Shown: positions 53,804 to 62,255 of the stretch, one piece after another
Numbering within the stretch: position 1 is the first letter of the stretch
How the letters are laid out: each line of letters starts with the position of its first letter
From: Armatimonadota bacterium
GTDB lineage: Bacteria; Armatimonadota; Fimbriimonadia; Fimbriimonadales; Fimbriimonadaceae
Assembly (NCBI GenBank): GCA_018268315.1
Contig: JAFDWU010000002.1
Location: 409,115 to 473,114 of the forward strand
Reading direction: 5' to 3'
DNA: 64,000 bases
Notes under the pieces: model-generated
The model's input: the letters and a program-made list of their open reading frames with translations, nothing else
Database searches by the model: none
What the model was told of the DNA's origin: nothing
Made by a program: the position numbers and the translations under genes

Positions 53804-55101
53804 TGAAGAAGCTGATGTGGATGGCCGCGACAATGCTGATTGCTGCGGCATCTTTTGCCGATGAAGTGGCAATGTTTCGCGGCGGGCCCGAGCATTTGGG
53901 CGTTACCAGCGAGCAAGCGCCGCGCGAGTTTCACCGCGTGAAGTGGAAGTTCCCCACCGGCGGACGCATATTCTCTTCTCCGGTTACCGCGAACGGGCTG
54001 ATTTACTTTGGCAGCGACGACGGCAACATCTATGCCGTCGATGCCACCACTGGCGTTCAGAAGTGGATGGCGGCAACCGGCGGCCCGGTGGACTCAACAC
54101 CCGCCGTCGTTGACGGCAGCCTTTACGTGGTCAGCTACGATGGACGCCTGTATTGCCTGGACGCCGCGACGGGCGATACGAAATGGAAGTTCATCACCGA
54201 AGGCGAGCGCAGGTTTGAAGCCAAGGGTATTCATGGCTTCCAGCCCCGGACCCAAACATTCGCCGATCCCTACGACATGTATCAATCCAGCCCAACCGTG
54301 GTGAACGGGACCGTCTACTTCGGAAGCGGCGACACCAACGTGTATGCGGTGAACGCGGAAAGCGGCGAGCTGAAATGGAAATTTAAGTGCGGAGATGTGG
54401 TTCACGCTTCGCCTGCGGTTTCCGGAGGCGTTGTCTTCTTCGGTAGCTGGGATAGCTTCTTCTATGCGGTGGATGAAGCCACGGGAGCTCTGAAATGGAA
54501 GTTCCAGGGCGGGGAGGATCCCGTTATTCATAACCAGATTGGCTTCCAATCCTCGCCTTCCGTGAAGGACGGAATTGTTTACACCGGGTGCCGAGACTCG
54601 AATGTCTATGCCCTGGATGTTCAAACCGGCAAGGAAGTTTGGAGAAGCAATAACGAAGGTAGCTGGGTGAATAGCACCCCCGCGTTGCTTGGGGATTCCG
54701 TTCTCTATTCGACGTGCGATTCGCGGGTCTTCCGGCTCGTCGATGCAAAGACTGGAAAGGAAAAGTATCGACAGGTTGGCAAGGGCATGATGTTCTCGTC
54801 GCCGACCATTGCCGGCGACGTGGTCGTTGTTGGGGGCAATAACGGCACGGTGGAAGCGCGAGATTTGGCATCCGGGAAGTCCCTATGGATATTCCAGACC
54901 GATGGAAGCAAGGCGAATCCCTATTGGGTGCTGACGTCTGACAATTTCCTAAACGTGCCCATGCTGTCGACCTCGGCGTTTCAATCAGCCGAAGCGGTGA
55001 ACAAGCTGTTTACCGCCGGGTGCGTGTTCTCGACACCGCTGGTGTCGAAGGGAGTCGTTTACTTCGGAAGCACCGACGGTTACATGTACGCGGTCGAATA
55101 A
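53803..55101 (+). CDS. Secreted PQQ-type beta-propeller, cassette copy 2
   Basis: 432 residues, exactly the length of copy 1, with the same repeats and the same start AMFRGGPEHLGVT. Differences cluster in the last third (NPYWVLTSDNFLNVPML against NPFWALTPTGDMNTQFV), where copy 2 may have a different ligand surface. Signal peptide MLIAAASFA. The conserved segments GEDPVIHNQ and ALKWKFQGG recur in both. Coupled to the preceding gene by TAATG. Confidence 0.85.
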   Translation: MKKLMWMAATMLIAAASFADEVAMFRGGPEHLGVTSEQAPREFHRVKWKFPTGGRIFSSPVTANGLIYFGSDDGNIYAVDATTGVQKWMAATGGPVDSTPAVVDGSLYVVSYDGRLYCLDAATGDTKWKFITEGERRFEAKGIHGFQPRTQTFADPYDMYQSSPTVVNGTVYFGSGDTNVYAVNAESGELKWKFKCGDVVHASPAVSGGVVFFGSWDSFFYAVDEATGALKWKFQGGEDPVIHNQIGFQSSPSVKDGIVYTGCRDSNVYALDVQTGKEVWRSNNEGSWVNSTPALLGDSVLYSTCDSRVFRLVDAKTGKEKYRQVGKGMMFSSPTIAGDVVVVGGNNGTVEARDLASGKSLWIFQTDGSKANPYWVLTSDNFLNVPMLSTSAFQSAEAVNKLFTAGCVFSTPLVSKGVVYFGSTDGYMYAVE

Positions 55102-55112
55102 CTCCCGCTCTC

Positions 55113-55153
55113 AGGGTCAGATGTCTCGGTCCTGGACTGGTGCAGCTGACCCT
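55113..55153 (+). terminator. Hairpin after cassette copy 2
   Basis: AGGGTCAG (55113-55120) pairs with CTGACCCT (55146-55153) around a 25-base loop, followed by a T-poor tail CTTCATTC. The left arm AGGGTCAGAT is also present after copy 1, so the duplication includes 3' flanking DNA. The terminator function has drifted between copies. Confidence 0.5.
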
Positions 55154-55260
55154 CTTCATTCGAAGCCGGTGGTAGGTCTTTCGACTAGTCAAGAAAGGTT
55201 ACTTCAGCTCACACTTCTATTCTGAAAAGATAGCTTTCCTTTTGAAATGGAGAACCCAGA

Positions 55261-56328
55261 ATGATCCTTCCCTTGCTAGCTGCTGCAGTCTTGCAGCCCT
55301 TTCCCTTCACGCTCACGGTGGGAAGTCCGGCGCCACCTCTGAGAGTTGGCAAGTGGCTGCGGGGCCCCGAGGTTTCAAAATTCGAGAAGGGAACCGTCTA
55401 CGTTATCGACTCGTGGGCAAGCTGGTGCGGCCCCTGCAAACACTACATGCCGCACATGTCCGATTTGCAGGATAAATATGCGGGCAAGGTGCTGGTCATC
55501 GGCATGGATGGGTTTGAACAGAACCTAGCCGACGGCGACAAGTTCTTTGCCTCTGGCAGCAACCCAATGCGCTACCGCTCGGCACAGGACCAAGTGCCAA
55601 CCGGGAAGACATCGATGGATGGCCGGTTCGTGCAGGATTGGATCATTGCCTCCGGGAACTACTCAAAGGGCATTCCCTTCATTTTCGTAATCGACCGAGA
55701 AGGCAAGATCGCTTGGCTGGGCCATCCGAAAGACTTAGATGCGCCTCTTGCCCAGATCGTCGATGGCACGTTCGATGAAGCGGCGTTCAAAGCAAAATAC
55801 GAGGCTGAAATGCTGCTTGCAGCAAAGACCGAACCACTGAGGGTCTCCGCGTATAGGGGCATGGTCGACGGCAACGCTAAGTTGGTTGCCGATTCGGTTT
55901 ACGGACTGCTGGAGGCGGACCCGGTTGAGAGCGCCTCGTGGGCTTCGGCGGCAATGCGGGAGCTTTACGGCGATGGAAAGGACCCTCGGAATGCGTTGGC
56001 TTTTGCGCGACGAGTCATTGCAGGAGTTGGCAAGGATTCGGCAGATATCCTGGCAAACATTTCTCGGAGTATTTCGTTGTCTCGTCCAGCAGTGCCGCTC
56101 GCCGAGCTAGATTTGGCAAAGGAAATCGCTGATAGAGCGCTTGCCCTTGCCCCCCAGGGGAACGCAAACGTGAGCAACGCAATGGCCAGGGTGCTGTTCA
56201 AACATGGCGACAAAGCCAAGGGAATTGAATTCCAAGAAAAGGCTGTGAAAGAAGCTAAGGATGATGACGAGCGAGCGTTGATGATGCAAGCCCTTGAGCG
56301 CATGAAGAAGCTAGCAAGCGGCGGCTAG
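55261..56328 (+). CDS. TlpA/ResA-like thioredoxin-fold protein with C-terminal helical region
   Basis: 355 residues. A short hydrophobic leader (MILPLLAAAVL) and a thioredoxin fold with WCGPCK at residues 55-60 and the cis-Pro in KGIPFIFVID. This is the TlpA/AhpC-TSA arrangement: a thiol reductase or peroxidase in the periplasm. Residues 190-355 are helical and repeat-like (VYGLLEADPVESASWASAAM, LAKEIADRALALAPQGNANVSNAMARVLFKHGDKAKG region), like TPR units. It has GGAG 8 bases before the start and lies 160 bp after cassette copy 2 on the same strand. Confidence 0.85.
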   Translation: MILPLLAAAVLQPFPFTLTVGSPAPPLRVGKWLRGPEVSKFEKGTVYVIDSWASWCGPCKHYMPHMSDLQDKYAGKVLVIGMDGFEQNLADGDKFFASGSNPMRYRSAQDQVPTGKTSMDGRFVQDWIIASGNYSKGIPFIFVIDREGKIAWLGHPKDLDAPLAQIVDGTFDEAAFKAKYEAEMLLAAKTEPLRVSAYRGMVDGNAKLVADSVYGLLEADPVESASWASAAMRELYGDGKDPRNALAFARRVIAGVGKDSADILANISRSISLSRPAVPLAELDLAKEIADRALALAPQGNANVSNAMARVLFKHGDKAKGIEFQEKAVKEAKDDDERALMMQALERMKKLASGG

Positions 56329-56344
56329 GTTTCGAGCCCACTGG

Positions 56345-56392
56345 TATACTTTTGCCTTCCCCGTACCTGCGGGGAAGGCTCCGATTGGAGCC
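56345..56392 (+). promoter_or_regulatory. Candidate tRNA promoter and leader hairpins
   Basis: TATACT (56345-56350) is a good -10 without a clear -35. Just downstream are GCCTTCCCC (56354-56362)/GGGGAAGGC (56371-56379) and the overlapping GGCTCC (56377-56382)/GGAGCC (56387-56392), two mutually exclusive hairpins ending 8 bases before the tRNA. Confidence 0.4.
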
Positions 56393-56399
56393 GCGAATC

Positions 56400-56475
56400 G
56401 GCCTCGTAGCTCAGGGGATAGAGCGCCTCCGTCCTAAGGAGGGCGTCGGGGGTTCGAGTCCCTCCGAGGCCGCCA
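56400..56475 (+). tRNA. tRNA-Arg (anticodon CCU)
   Basis: Complete 76-base cloverleaf: acceptor GGCCTCG/CGAGGCC, T8, D arm GCTC/GAGC, anticodon arm CCTCC/GGAGG with anticodon CCT at 56433-56435 and T33 before it, five-base variable loop, T arm GGGGG-TTCGAGT-CCCTC with one G-U pair, discriminator G and encoded CCA. It reads AGG codons. Position 32 is G, which is uncommon. Confidence 0.97.
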
Positions 56476-56492
56476 AGACTCATAATAGGTTA

Positions 56493-56711
56493 ATGGCCAA
56501 AGAGCTCTTATTCCGGCTCACGAGCGAGTACATCACCCTAGGACAGCTGATCAAAGCTTCCGACCAAGCTGGTAGCGGCGCCGAAGCCAAATGGGTTCTC
56601 TCGCAAGGCGGGATCACGGTTAACGGGGAGCCAGAAGATCGCCGAGGGCGAAAGCTCCGGGCCGGAGATTTGGTGAGGTTTAAGGATGGCAAATTGGTGC
56701 GCCTACAGTGA
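56493..56711 (+). CDS. S4-domain RNA-binding protein (RlbA/YaaA-like)
   Basis: 72 residues, essentially one S4 domain (ITLGQLIKAS, GSGAEAKWVLSQGGITVNGEPEDRRGRKLRAGDLVRF in order). Similar small proteins bind ribosomal or other structured RNA. CATAAT (56481-56486) ends 6 bases before the ATG with no Shine-Dalgarno sequence, so it is probably transcribed separately from the tRNA just upstream, as a leaderless message. Confidence 0.87.
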   Translation: MAKELLFRLTSEYITLGQLIKASDQAGSGAEAKWVLSQGGITVNGEPEDRRGRKLRAGDLVRFKDGKLVRLQ

Positions 56712-56930
56712 TGCTCTGGAAAGCCTGACAAATGCCTTGAAGGGGTAGGGAATACGAGTAGCCCTGAGGTCTCACGTATGGCCGAGGGCAAGTCCCTCCT
56801 ATGCCGCCACTTTTCTTCAACCACCCAGGCAAAATCTGACTGGAGCCAGCGACTTTAGGCACTTCTGAACACTGCCCTACTGATATGCGATTGTAAGGAC
56901 CAAGTCTGAAATGCTCCTCAGGACACGTAG
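56712..56930. other. 219-bp intergenic stretch, nothing recognised
   Basis: Between the S4 gene and the SDR gene. No conserved RNA, clear promoter pair or coding frame with support was found. It ends in CTCAGGACACG just before the next start, which may include a weak Shine-Dalgarno sequence (AGGA, 9 bases). Confidence 0.4.
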
Positions 56931-58439
56931 ATGTCAGAGGAAGCCGTGAAGAATCAGATTGAGCAGAAAGCTGAGGGAGAGGGCGATTCCCCGACCAAGG
57001 CGAGGGTCTTCCTTACGGGAGCGACCGGCTATATCGGTGGGCGATTGGCGCCACGCCTTCTCGAATGCGGTTACCAAGTCCGGTGCCTGGCCCGAAGTCC
57101 CGCCAAATTGTTGGCTCGCCCGTGGGCCACGCTTGAGGGAGTGGAAGTCGTGGAGGGGGACGTTGCCGATGAAACTGCGTTGGCGCGCGCGATGCAGGGT
57201 TGCAGCGCGGCCTACTACCTTGTCCATTCGATGGATGCTGCGGGAGCGGAGTATCGCGCGCATGACCTCCAGATTGCGGAAAACTTCGGGAGGGCCACTG
57301 CATCTGCCGGGGTATCCCGGATCATCTACTTAGGCGGTTTGGGCGAAACCGGCGAAGGTCTAAGCGAACACCTCTCATCCCGACGAGAAGTGGAAAAATC
57401 TCTCGCCATCGGCGGCGTGCCGGTGACCGTGCTCCGCGCGGCGATGATCATCGGATCAGGCTCAGCTTCCTTTGAAATCTTGCGCTATCTGGTGGAGCGG
57501 CTCCCCGTCATGATCACTCCCAAGTGGGTCAATACCGAGTCCCAGCCAATCTCCGTGAGGGACGTGCTGTTCTACCTAGTTGCCGCTCTCGAAACGCCCG
57601 CCACGATTGGTAAGACCCTCGATATTGGCGGTCCCGACATATGCTCCTATGAACAGATCATGCGGGAAATGGCTTCCGCGCTCGGCCTTCGGCGGCGGCT
57701 GGTGATCCGGGTTCCGGTGTTGACGCCGCGCCTCAGCTCGCTTTGGATACACCTCGTAACCCCGCTGGGGGCGAGCATTGCACGACCCCTCGCGGAGGGC
57801 CTTCGGAATCGCGTTGTGTGCCGATCTGACGAAGCGAAGCGGCTTATGCCGCACGAATGCCTAACCATCCGTCAAGCGATGGACGCTGCCATCGCTCACG
57901 AAAAAGCGGGGACGATCGAGACGGCATGGTCCGATGCCGGCGTAATGCCCGGTGATCCATCTTGGGCGGGTGGAACCGAATATGTTGATCGCCGCGAGAT
58001 AACGACGGCAGCCAGTACCGCGCGAGTCTGGTCTGAAGTCTGCTCCCTTGGGGGAAATCGGGGCTATTACGGAGCGAACTGGCTATGGAAGATACGCGGC
58101 GCCATTGACCGGTTATGGGGCGGCCCCGGACTTCGGCGCGGAAGAAGGCACGCGACGGATTTGCGCTTTGGCGACGCGGTGGACTTTTGGCGAGTGAGCG
58201 AAATTCGCCCAGAAAGCTGCCTCGTGTTGACGGCGGAAATGCTGCTTCCGGGTCTCGCAACGTTGAGCTTCGAGATTGAACCGTTACCAACCGGCGGCAC
58301 TCAACTGATCATGACCGCGCGGTTCCGCCCTCGGGGACTGGCGGGGATTCTCTATTGGTACTCCGTGCTCCCGCTTCATGCCGTTGTCTTCAGCGGAATG
58401 CTCAGAGGGCTCAAGCGCGCATCAGAGAGCGGGAGTTAA
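56931..58439 (+). CDS. SDR-family NAD(P)-binding protein with C-terminal DUF2867
   Basis: 502 residues. An atypical extended SDR (NmrA-like) domain with GATGYIGGRLAPRLL at 30-44, YYLVHSMD and IYLGGLGE; then, after about residue 340, a DUF2867 domain (WKIRGAIDRLWGGPGLRRGRR, AEMLLPGLATLSFEIEP, LAGILYWYSVLPLHAVVFSGML in order). Members are common in bacteria but uncharacterised. The start ATG 56931 is followed by a hydrophilic stretch. Its stop overlaps the convergent regulator gene by 4 bases. Confidence 0.85.
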   Translation: MSEEAVKNQIEQKAEGEGDSPTKARVFLTGATGYIGGRLAPRLLECGYQVRCLARSPAKLLARPWATLEGVEVVEGDVADETALARAMQGCSAAYYLVHSMDAAGAEYRAHDLQIAENFGRATASAGVSRIIYLGGLGETGEGLSEHLSSRREVEKSLAIGGVPVTVLRAAMIIGSGSASFEILRYLVERLPVMITPKWVNTESQPISVRDVLFYLVAALETPATIGKTLDIGGPDICSYEQIMREMASALGLRRRLVIRVPVLTPRLSSLWIHLVTPLGASIARPLAEGLRNRVVCRSDEAKRLMPHECLTIRQAMDAAIAHEKAGTIETAWSDAGVMPGDPSWAGGTEYVDRREITTAASTARVWSEVCSLGGNRGYYGANWLWKIRGAIDRLWGGPGLRRGRRHATDLRFGDAVDFWRVSEIRPESCLVLTAEMLLPGLATLSFEIEPLPTGGTQLIMTARFRPRGLAGILYWYSVLPLHAVVFSGMLRGLKRASESGS

Positions 58440-58816
58440 GTTGCAGCGAGGCAAGCTTCGCGATGAACTTCTCGCTTCTCTTTCTTGCTCCGCGTTGCGG
58501 CGGCGCTGACCTCCAATGCTTCGCAGGGCAGCAGCGTCTCCAGAAGGTCCCCAACCGACCGGTGCGCCTCCAGTTCGTGCCGCATCGGCACGCCCGGATC
58601 GATCTCATATCGATTCTGCCGCCCAATCCGGGTCCGCTTAAGAACTCCCATCGCTTCCAACTCCGCGACAATCCTCTGTACCGAACGCTCGGTGATGCCA
58701 ACTCGCTTGGCAACATCCTTCATCTTCATCGTTGGATTGCTGGAAAGGCACACCAGCACAAGCGATGTGCTGCTTAAAAAAGACCAACCCAGTTTTTTAT
58801 GCTTGACATCCGACAT
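58436..58816 (-). CDS. Winged-helix transcriptional regulator
   Basis: 126 residues. A helix-turn-helix (MKMKDVAKRVGITERSVQRIVAELEAMGVLKRTRIGRQNRYEI region) of the MarR/GntR/ArsR-like winged-helix type makes up the middle; the N-terminus is a hydrophobic helix (STSLVLVCLSSNP) and the C-terminus is charged. No ligand pocket recognised. Divergent from icd with only 26 bp between the start codons, so icd or itself is the obvious target. Confidence 0.8.
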   Translation of the reverse strand: MSDVKHKKLGWSFLSSTSLVLVCLSSNPTMKMKDVAKRVGITERSVQRIVAELEAMGVLKRTRIGRQNRYEIDPGVPMRHELEAHRSVGDLLETLLPCEALEVSAAATRSKKEKREVHREACLAAT

Positions 58817-58842
58817 ACAATTCGTGATATATTATACACGTA
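58803..58842. promoter_or_regulatory. Divergent promoter/operator between regulator and icd
   Basis: Plus strand: TTGACA (58803-58808) with GATATA after 17 bases or TATATT after 19, and a TATTAT (58830-58835) 7 bases before the icd ATG. Minus strand: TATAAT (58836-58831), 14 bases before the regulator ATG. The imperfect inverted repeat CGTGATATATTATACACG (58823-58840) covers both -10 elements, so one bound repressor could block both genes. Confidence 0.6.
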
Positions 58843-60327
58843 ATGAAGAGCGCAAGTCTAAACAATCCTATCTCTACCCTCGTGCCATCCATAGAGCCAT
58901 CCCCAGTTACCGTGGCGTATGGCGACGGCATCGGCCCCGAAATCATGCGTGCAACTTTGCGCATCCTGGAAGCGGCAGGCGCGCGGCTGGCAGTCGAAGA
59001 GATTGAGATTGGTGAGAGGGTCTATCGCGAAGGCTTCACCGCGGGCATTAAGCCCGAAGCCTGGGAGTCGCTGCGCAAAACGAAGGTCTTCCTGAAGGCG
59101 CCGATCACCACTCCCCAGGGTGGAGGCTTCAAGAGCCTGAACGTCACCATCCGCAAGACCATCGGGCTCTTCGCAAACGTGCGCCCCTGCGTCACCTACC
59201 ATCCCTACGTTAAGACCCTTCACCCCGAAATGGACCTGGTGGTGATTCGCGAGAACGAAGAGGACCTATACGCCGGTATTGAGCATCGCCAGACCGACGA
59301 GGTGTTCCAGTGCCTTAAGCTCGTCAGCCGCCCCGGATGCGAGCGGATTGTGCGCTACGCCTTTGAATACGCGAAGGCTTATGGCCGCAAGAAGGTCACC
59401 TGCATGACGAAGGACAACATCATGAAGCTGACCGACGGCCTGTTCCACAAGGTCTTCGACGAAATCGGCGCGGAGTATCCGGAGATCGCAAAGGAGCACT
59501 GGATCATCGACATCGGCATGGCAAGAGCGGCCAATCAGCCTGGAATCTTCGATGTCATCGTGACCCCGAACCTGTACGGCGACATCCTAAGCGATGTGAC
59601 TGCTGAGGTCGCGGGTTCCGTCGGCCTCGCGCCCAGCGCGAATATCGGCGAGCACTGCGCGATGTTCGAGGCCATCCATGGCAGCGCGCCCGGGCTGCCG
59701 GAGAACGTCGCCAACCCAAGCGGCCTGCTCCTCGCCGGCGTGATGATGCTGGTTCACCTCGGCCAAACCCATGCCGCGCAGCTTGCCCACAACGCCTGGC
59801 TGCGAACGATCGAGGAAGGCATTCACACGGCAGACGTATATGTTGAGGGTGCCAGCGCGAGGTTGGTTGGCACCACGGAGTTTGCCGACGAGGTTATCCG
59901 TCGCCTGGGCCAGCAGCCGGAGTTGCTACAGCCGGTCCGCTACGAGGAAAAGGTAGATATGTCGCGGGCCTTGCAGCCCGTTCGCCGAGCTGCGCCCGCG
60001 AAGAAGCAGCTGGTTGGCGTGGATGTGTTCGCTCACTGGACCGGAGGAGTGGAGGAGCTTGCCGCCAAGCTGCAAGTCCCCAATCAGGGCGACCTTACGC
60101 TCCAAATGATTACGAATCGAGGGGTGAAGGTTTGGCCAAACGGCATGCCGGAAACGTTCTGCACGGACCACTGGCGCTGCCGGTTCATGGGCAAGTCTGA
60201 AACGACTCACGAGCAGGTTATTAAGCTGCTTGAGGCGCTGGTTGCGAACGGCATCGACTTCATCAAGATGGAAAACCTGTGCACGTTCGACGGCGAAGTC
60301 GGCTACTCGCTCGGTCAGGGCCAGTAA
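58843..60327 (+). CDS. icd: Isocitrate dehydrogenase (NADP-type, long form with C-terminal domain)
   Basis: Oxidative decarboxylation of isocitrate to 2-oxoglutarate. 494 residues. The first 335 are the beta-decarboxylating dehydrogenase fold: AYGDGIGPEI, GGGFKSLNVTIRK (substrate Ser and Arg), VRPCVTYHPYVKTLHPEMDLVVIRENEEDLYAGIEH in order, TKDNIMK, metal site NLYGDILSDVTAEVAGSVGLAPS, and HGSAPGLP. Residues 385-494 form an extra domain (QLVGVDVFAHW, LTLQMITNRGVKVWPNG, GIDFIKMENLCTFDG) found in Thermus/Rickettsia-type enzymes. 3-isopropylmalate or tartrate dehydrogenase is less likely. Confidence 0.9.
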   Translation: MKSASLNNPISTLVPSIEPSPVTVAYGDGIGPEIMRATLRILEAAGARLAVEEIEIGERVYREGFTAGIKPEAWESLRKTKVFLKAPITTPQGGGFKSLNVTIRKTIGLFANVRPCVTYHPYVKTLHPEMDLVVIRENEEDLYAGIEHRQTDEVFQCLKLVSRPGCERIVRYAFEYAKAYGRKKVTCMTKDNIMKLTDGLFHKVFDEIGAEYPEIAKEHWIIDIGMARAANQPGIFDVIVTPNLYGDILSDVTAEVAGSVGLAPSANIGEHCAMFEAIHGSAPGLPENVANPSGLLLAGVMMLVHLGQTHAAQLAHNAWLRTIEEGIHTADVYVEGASARLVGTTEFADEVIRRLGQQPELLQPVRYEEKVDMSRALQPVRRAAPAKKQLVGVDVFAHWTGGVEELAAKLQVPNQGDLTLQMITNRGVKVWPNGMPETFCTDHWRCRFMGKSETTHEQVIKLLEALVANGIDFIKMENLCTFDGEVGYSLGQGQ

Positions 60328-60340
60328 GCTTCTAAAGGGT

Positions 60341-60366
60341 TGTTGGGCGGGCCTAGCCCGCCAACA
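60341..60366 (+). terminator. Hairpin after icd
   Basis: TGTTGGGCGGGC (60341-60352) and GCCCGCCAACA (60356-60366) form an 11-base stem with one bulged G and a 3-base loop, 14 bases after the icd stop and between convergent genes. There is no T tract, so a factor-dependent or bidirectional barrier role is inferred. Confidence 0.5.
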
Positions 60367-60378
60367 CCTGAGGCTCGC

Positions 60379-61359
60379 TCACCCGACGTTAATGACCACT
60401 TTGCCGCGAGCGTGGCCCTCGAGCAGATACCGCATCGCGGCCGCCGTATCCGACAGCGGAAACCGCTGATCGATCACTGGTTTGACCTTGCCCGATTCCA
60501 TAAGCTCGCGCATCACCTCAAGGTCCTCTTTGCACGACTTAGCCATGAAGAACGTGACGAAGTTCTGGCTGACGAACTTTGACAAGATGGTCACTCCCAT
60601 CAGTCGCGACAGAAATCCGACCATCGGCCCGGTCACCGGGCCCCCAACGATTACGTAACTGCCTTCTGGCTTGACAATGCGTCGGCAAGCCGACCAAGAG
60701 TGGTTCCAGACGCAGTCGAAAACCAGGTCGTAACGGTTGTCCGTTTCAGTGAAATCCTCCTGGGTGTAATCGATGACGTGATCCGCGCCGATGGATCTAA
60801 TCAACTCCAGATTCCGCGTGCTGCAGACACCGGTCACCTCTGCGCCGAACGACTTAGCGATCTGAACTGCGAATGTGCCCACTCCCCCCGAAGCGCCGTT
60901 GATTAAAACCTTCTGGCCGGACTGAATCAACCCCCTGCGCAGACCCTGTAGCGCGGTGTAGGCAGCCACCGGAACCGCTGCCGCTTCTTCAAACGACACA
61001 TTCGCGGGCTTGTGAACCAGCTCGGATGCGCATGCGCACGCATATTCGGCGCATGCGCCGGGGCTCGAACCGAACACTTCGTCTCCCGGCTTGAATTCGG
61101 TGACGTTCGCACCCACTGCTTCCACCGTACCGGCTACATCGCGGCCAATCTTCCCCGGTTGAGCAACGCCTGGCTCTGGCAGTTTCATCAACTTGCGCGC
61201 GAGGAATGGCATCTTCTTCATCAGGTGAACATCGACGGGGTTGAGGGCGGCCGCGCGAACTTTGATGAGAACCTGATCAGGTCCTGGGGTCGGCTTTTCA
61301 ATTTCCTCGTAGCGAAGAACATCGGGTGAGCCGTATTCGTAGTGGACGATTGCTTTCAC
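60379..61359 (-). CDS. Zinc-independent MDR oxidoreductase (quinone oxidoreductase-like)
   Basis: 326 residues from GTG 61359 (AGGAG 7 bases upstream): KAIVHYEYGSPDVLRYEEIEKP opens as in NADPH:quinone reductases. The Rossmann glycine motif is GASGGVGTFAVQIA, preceded by VPVAAYTALQGL. The zinc-binding Cys/His residues of alcohol dehydrogenases are absent. Probably NADPH-dependent reduction of quinones or enones. An ATG at 61389 is possible but lies upstream of the Shine-Dalgarno sequence. Confidence 0.88.
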   Translation of the reverse strand: MKAIVHYEYGSPDVLRYEEIEKPTPGPDQVLIKVRAAALNPVDVHLMKKMPFLARKLMKLPEPGVAQPGKIGRDVAGTVEAVGANVTEFKPGDEVFGSSPGACAEYACACASELVHKPANVSFEEAAAVPVAAYTALQGLRRGLIQSGQKVLINGASGGVGTFAVQIAKSFGAEVTGVCSTRNLELIRSIGADHVIDYTQEDFTETDNRYDLVFDCVWNHSWSACRRIVKPEGSYVIVGGPVTGPMVGFLSRLMGVTILSKFVSQNFVTFFMAKSCKEDLEVMRELMESGKVKPVIDQRFPLSDTAAAMRYLLEGHARGKVVINVG

Positions 61360-61499
61360 GTGGCAACTCCTAATCGCACCGGTGGACAATCAGCGCGACG
61401 CACTCTCACCTACGCTGTTCGCGGTTGGGGGGATGCATGGCACGACCGAGCGGTAGCATGAAGTAATTATCCTGCGGGCACAGGTACCGGCACTTGAGA

Positions 61500-61529
61500 T
61501 TGCAATTATTTTGGACTTTGCGATATTAT
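61500..61529 (+). promoter_or_regulatory. Candidate promoter of the 61592 gene
   Basis: TTGCAA (61500-61505), an 18-base spacer and TATTAT (61524-61529), in an AT-rich part of a 232-bp divergent gap. It leaves a leader of about 55 bases with AGGAG before the ATG, so this unit is not leaderless. Confidence 0.5.
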
Positions 61530-61591
61530 TGCGCTCAACCCGCTGACTAGGGCGCAAACAGTTCTTCAGCGACAACAGGAGATCGCAAAAC

Positions 61592-62245
61592 ATGCCGCTC
61601 ATTTCAAGCGTGTTGCTCACGCGGACAACTCTCGCGTTTTGCATTGGCGCAATCGCAATTCCAACTGTCCTTACTGGCCAGTCGGTGACAAAGAAGATTC
61701 CTTTACCTTCCGAAGACAAACGCTTGCTGAAGTTCAAGCCTGGGCTTAAACGACCACCTTCGATAGCTGCTAGAGCGGCGTTTCTCAAGAAGAAAAAGGT
61801 CGCTTTCAACATTAACAACCTCAGCGGACCTCAGTCGATTTTCCTTGGACCCCGGCAGAGCTTTGACTCCGACATGGGCGCTGTGCTGGAAGGATCGGGA
61901 GTCGCTTTGGGCGGGAAGGCTCATGTTTGGAGTTCAGCAGCGGGATTCATTTCGCTAACGAGGAGCGCAGGAGAGGCACTCGTGATCCAATTCGATGCAG
62001 CCAATGGCCCCCAAAGACCGTCAGTCCATGGCTACATAGCCACCATCGACTTCGATTCTCTTGGGCTAACCAATCGATTCAATGTCTCCGTTATCGACTC
62101 GGCCGGCAATTTGACAACTACGGCTCAGACAAGCGGAAGTGGACAGATGATGGTCTTAGTTCCGCCAGGAACCAAATTTGTTGGCATATTTCCGACCGCC
62201 GGTTACTTCTTCGTGAAGCAGATCGAGCTTGATCCTTATATCTAG
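61592..62245 (+). CDS. Exported hypothetical protein
   Basis: 217 residues. Signal sequence (TTLAFCIGAIAIPTVLTG), a basic Lys-rich stretch (AARAAFLKKKKVAF), then a beta-rich domain with VHGYIATIDFDS and VLVPPGTKFVGIFPTAGYFFVKQIELDP near the end. The end is similar to the next gene product (FVPQGTAIFTVFVP, then LQDIQIEALP), so the two are probably distant paralogs. No sorting signal at the C-terminus and no enzyme motif. Confidence 0.65.
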   Translation: MPLISSVLLTRTTLAFCIGAIAIPTVLTGQSVTKKIPLPSEDKRLLKFKPGLKRPPSIAARAAFLKKKKVAFNINNLSGPQSIFLGPRQSFDSDMGAVLEGSGVALGGKAHVWSSAAGFISLTRSAGEALVIQFDAANGPQRPSVHGYIATIDFDSLGLTNRFNVSVIDSAGNLTTTAQTSGSGQMMVLVPPGTKFVGIFPTAGYFFVKQIELDPYI

Positions 62246-62255
62246 AGCTAATAAC

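Noticed and set aside
56352..56492. N-terminal extension of the S4-domain gene through the tRNA
   Set aside because: The extension would translate the leader hairpins and the tRNA itself; the S4 domain begins at 56493 and a -10 box sits just before it.
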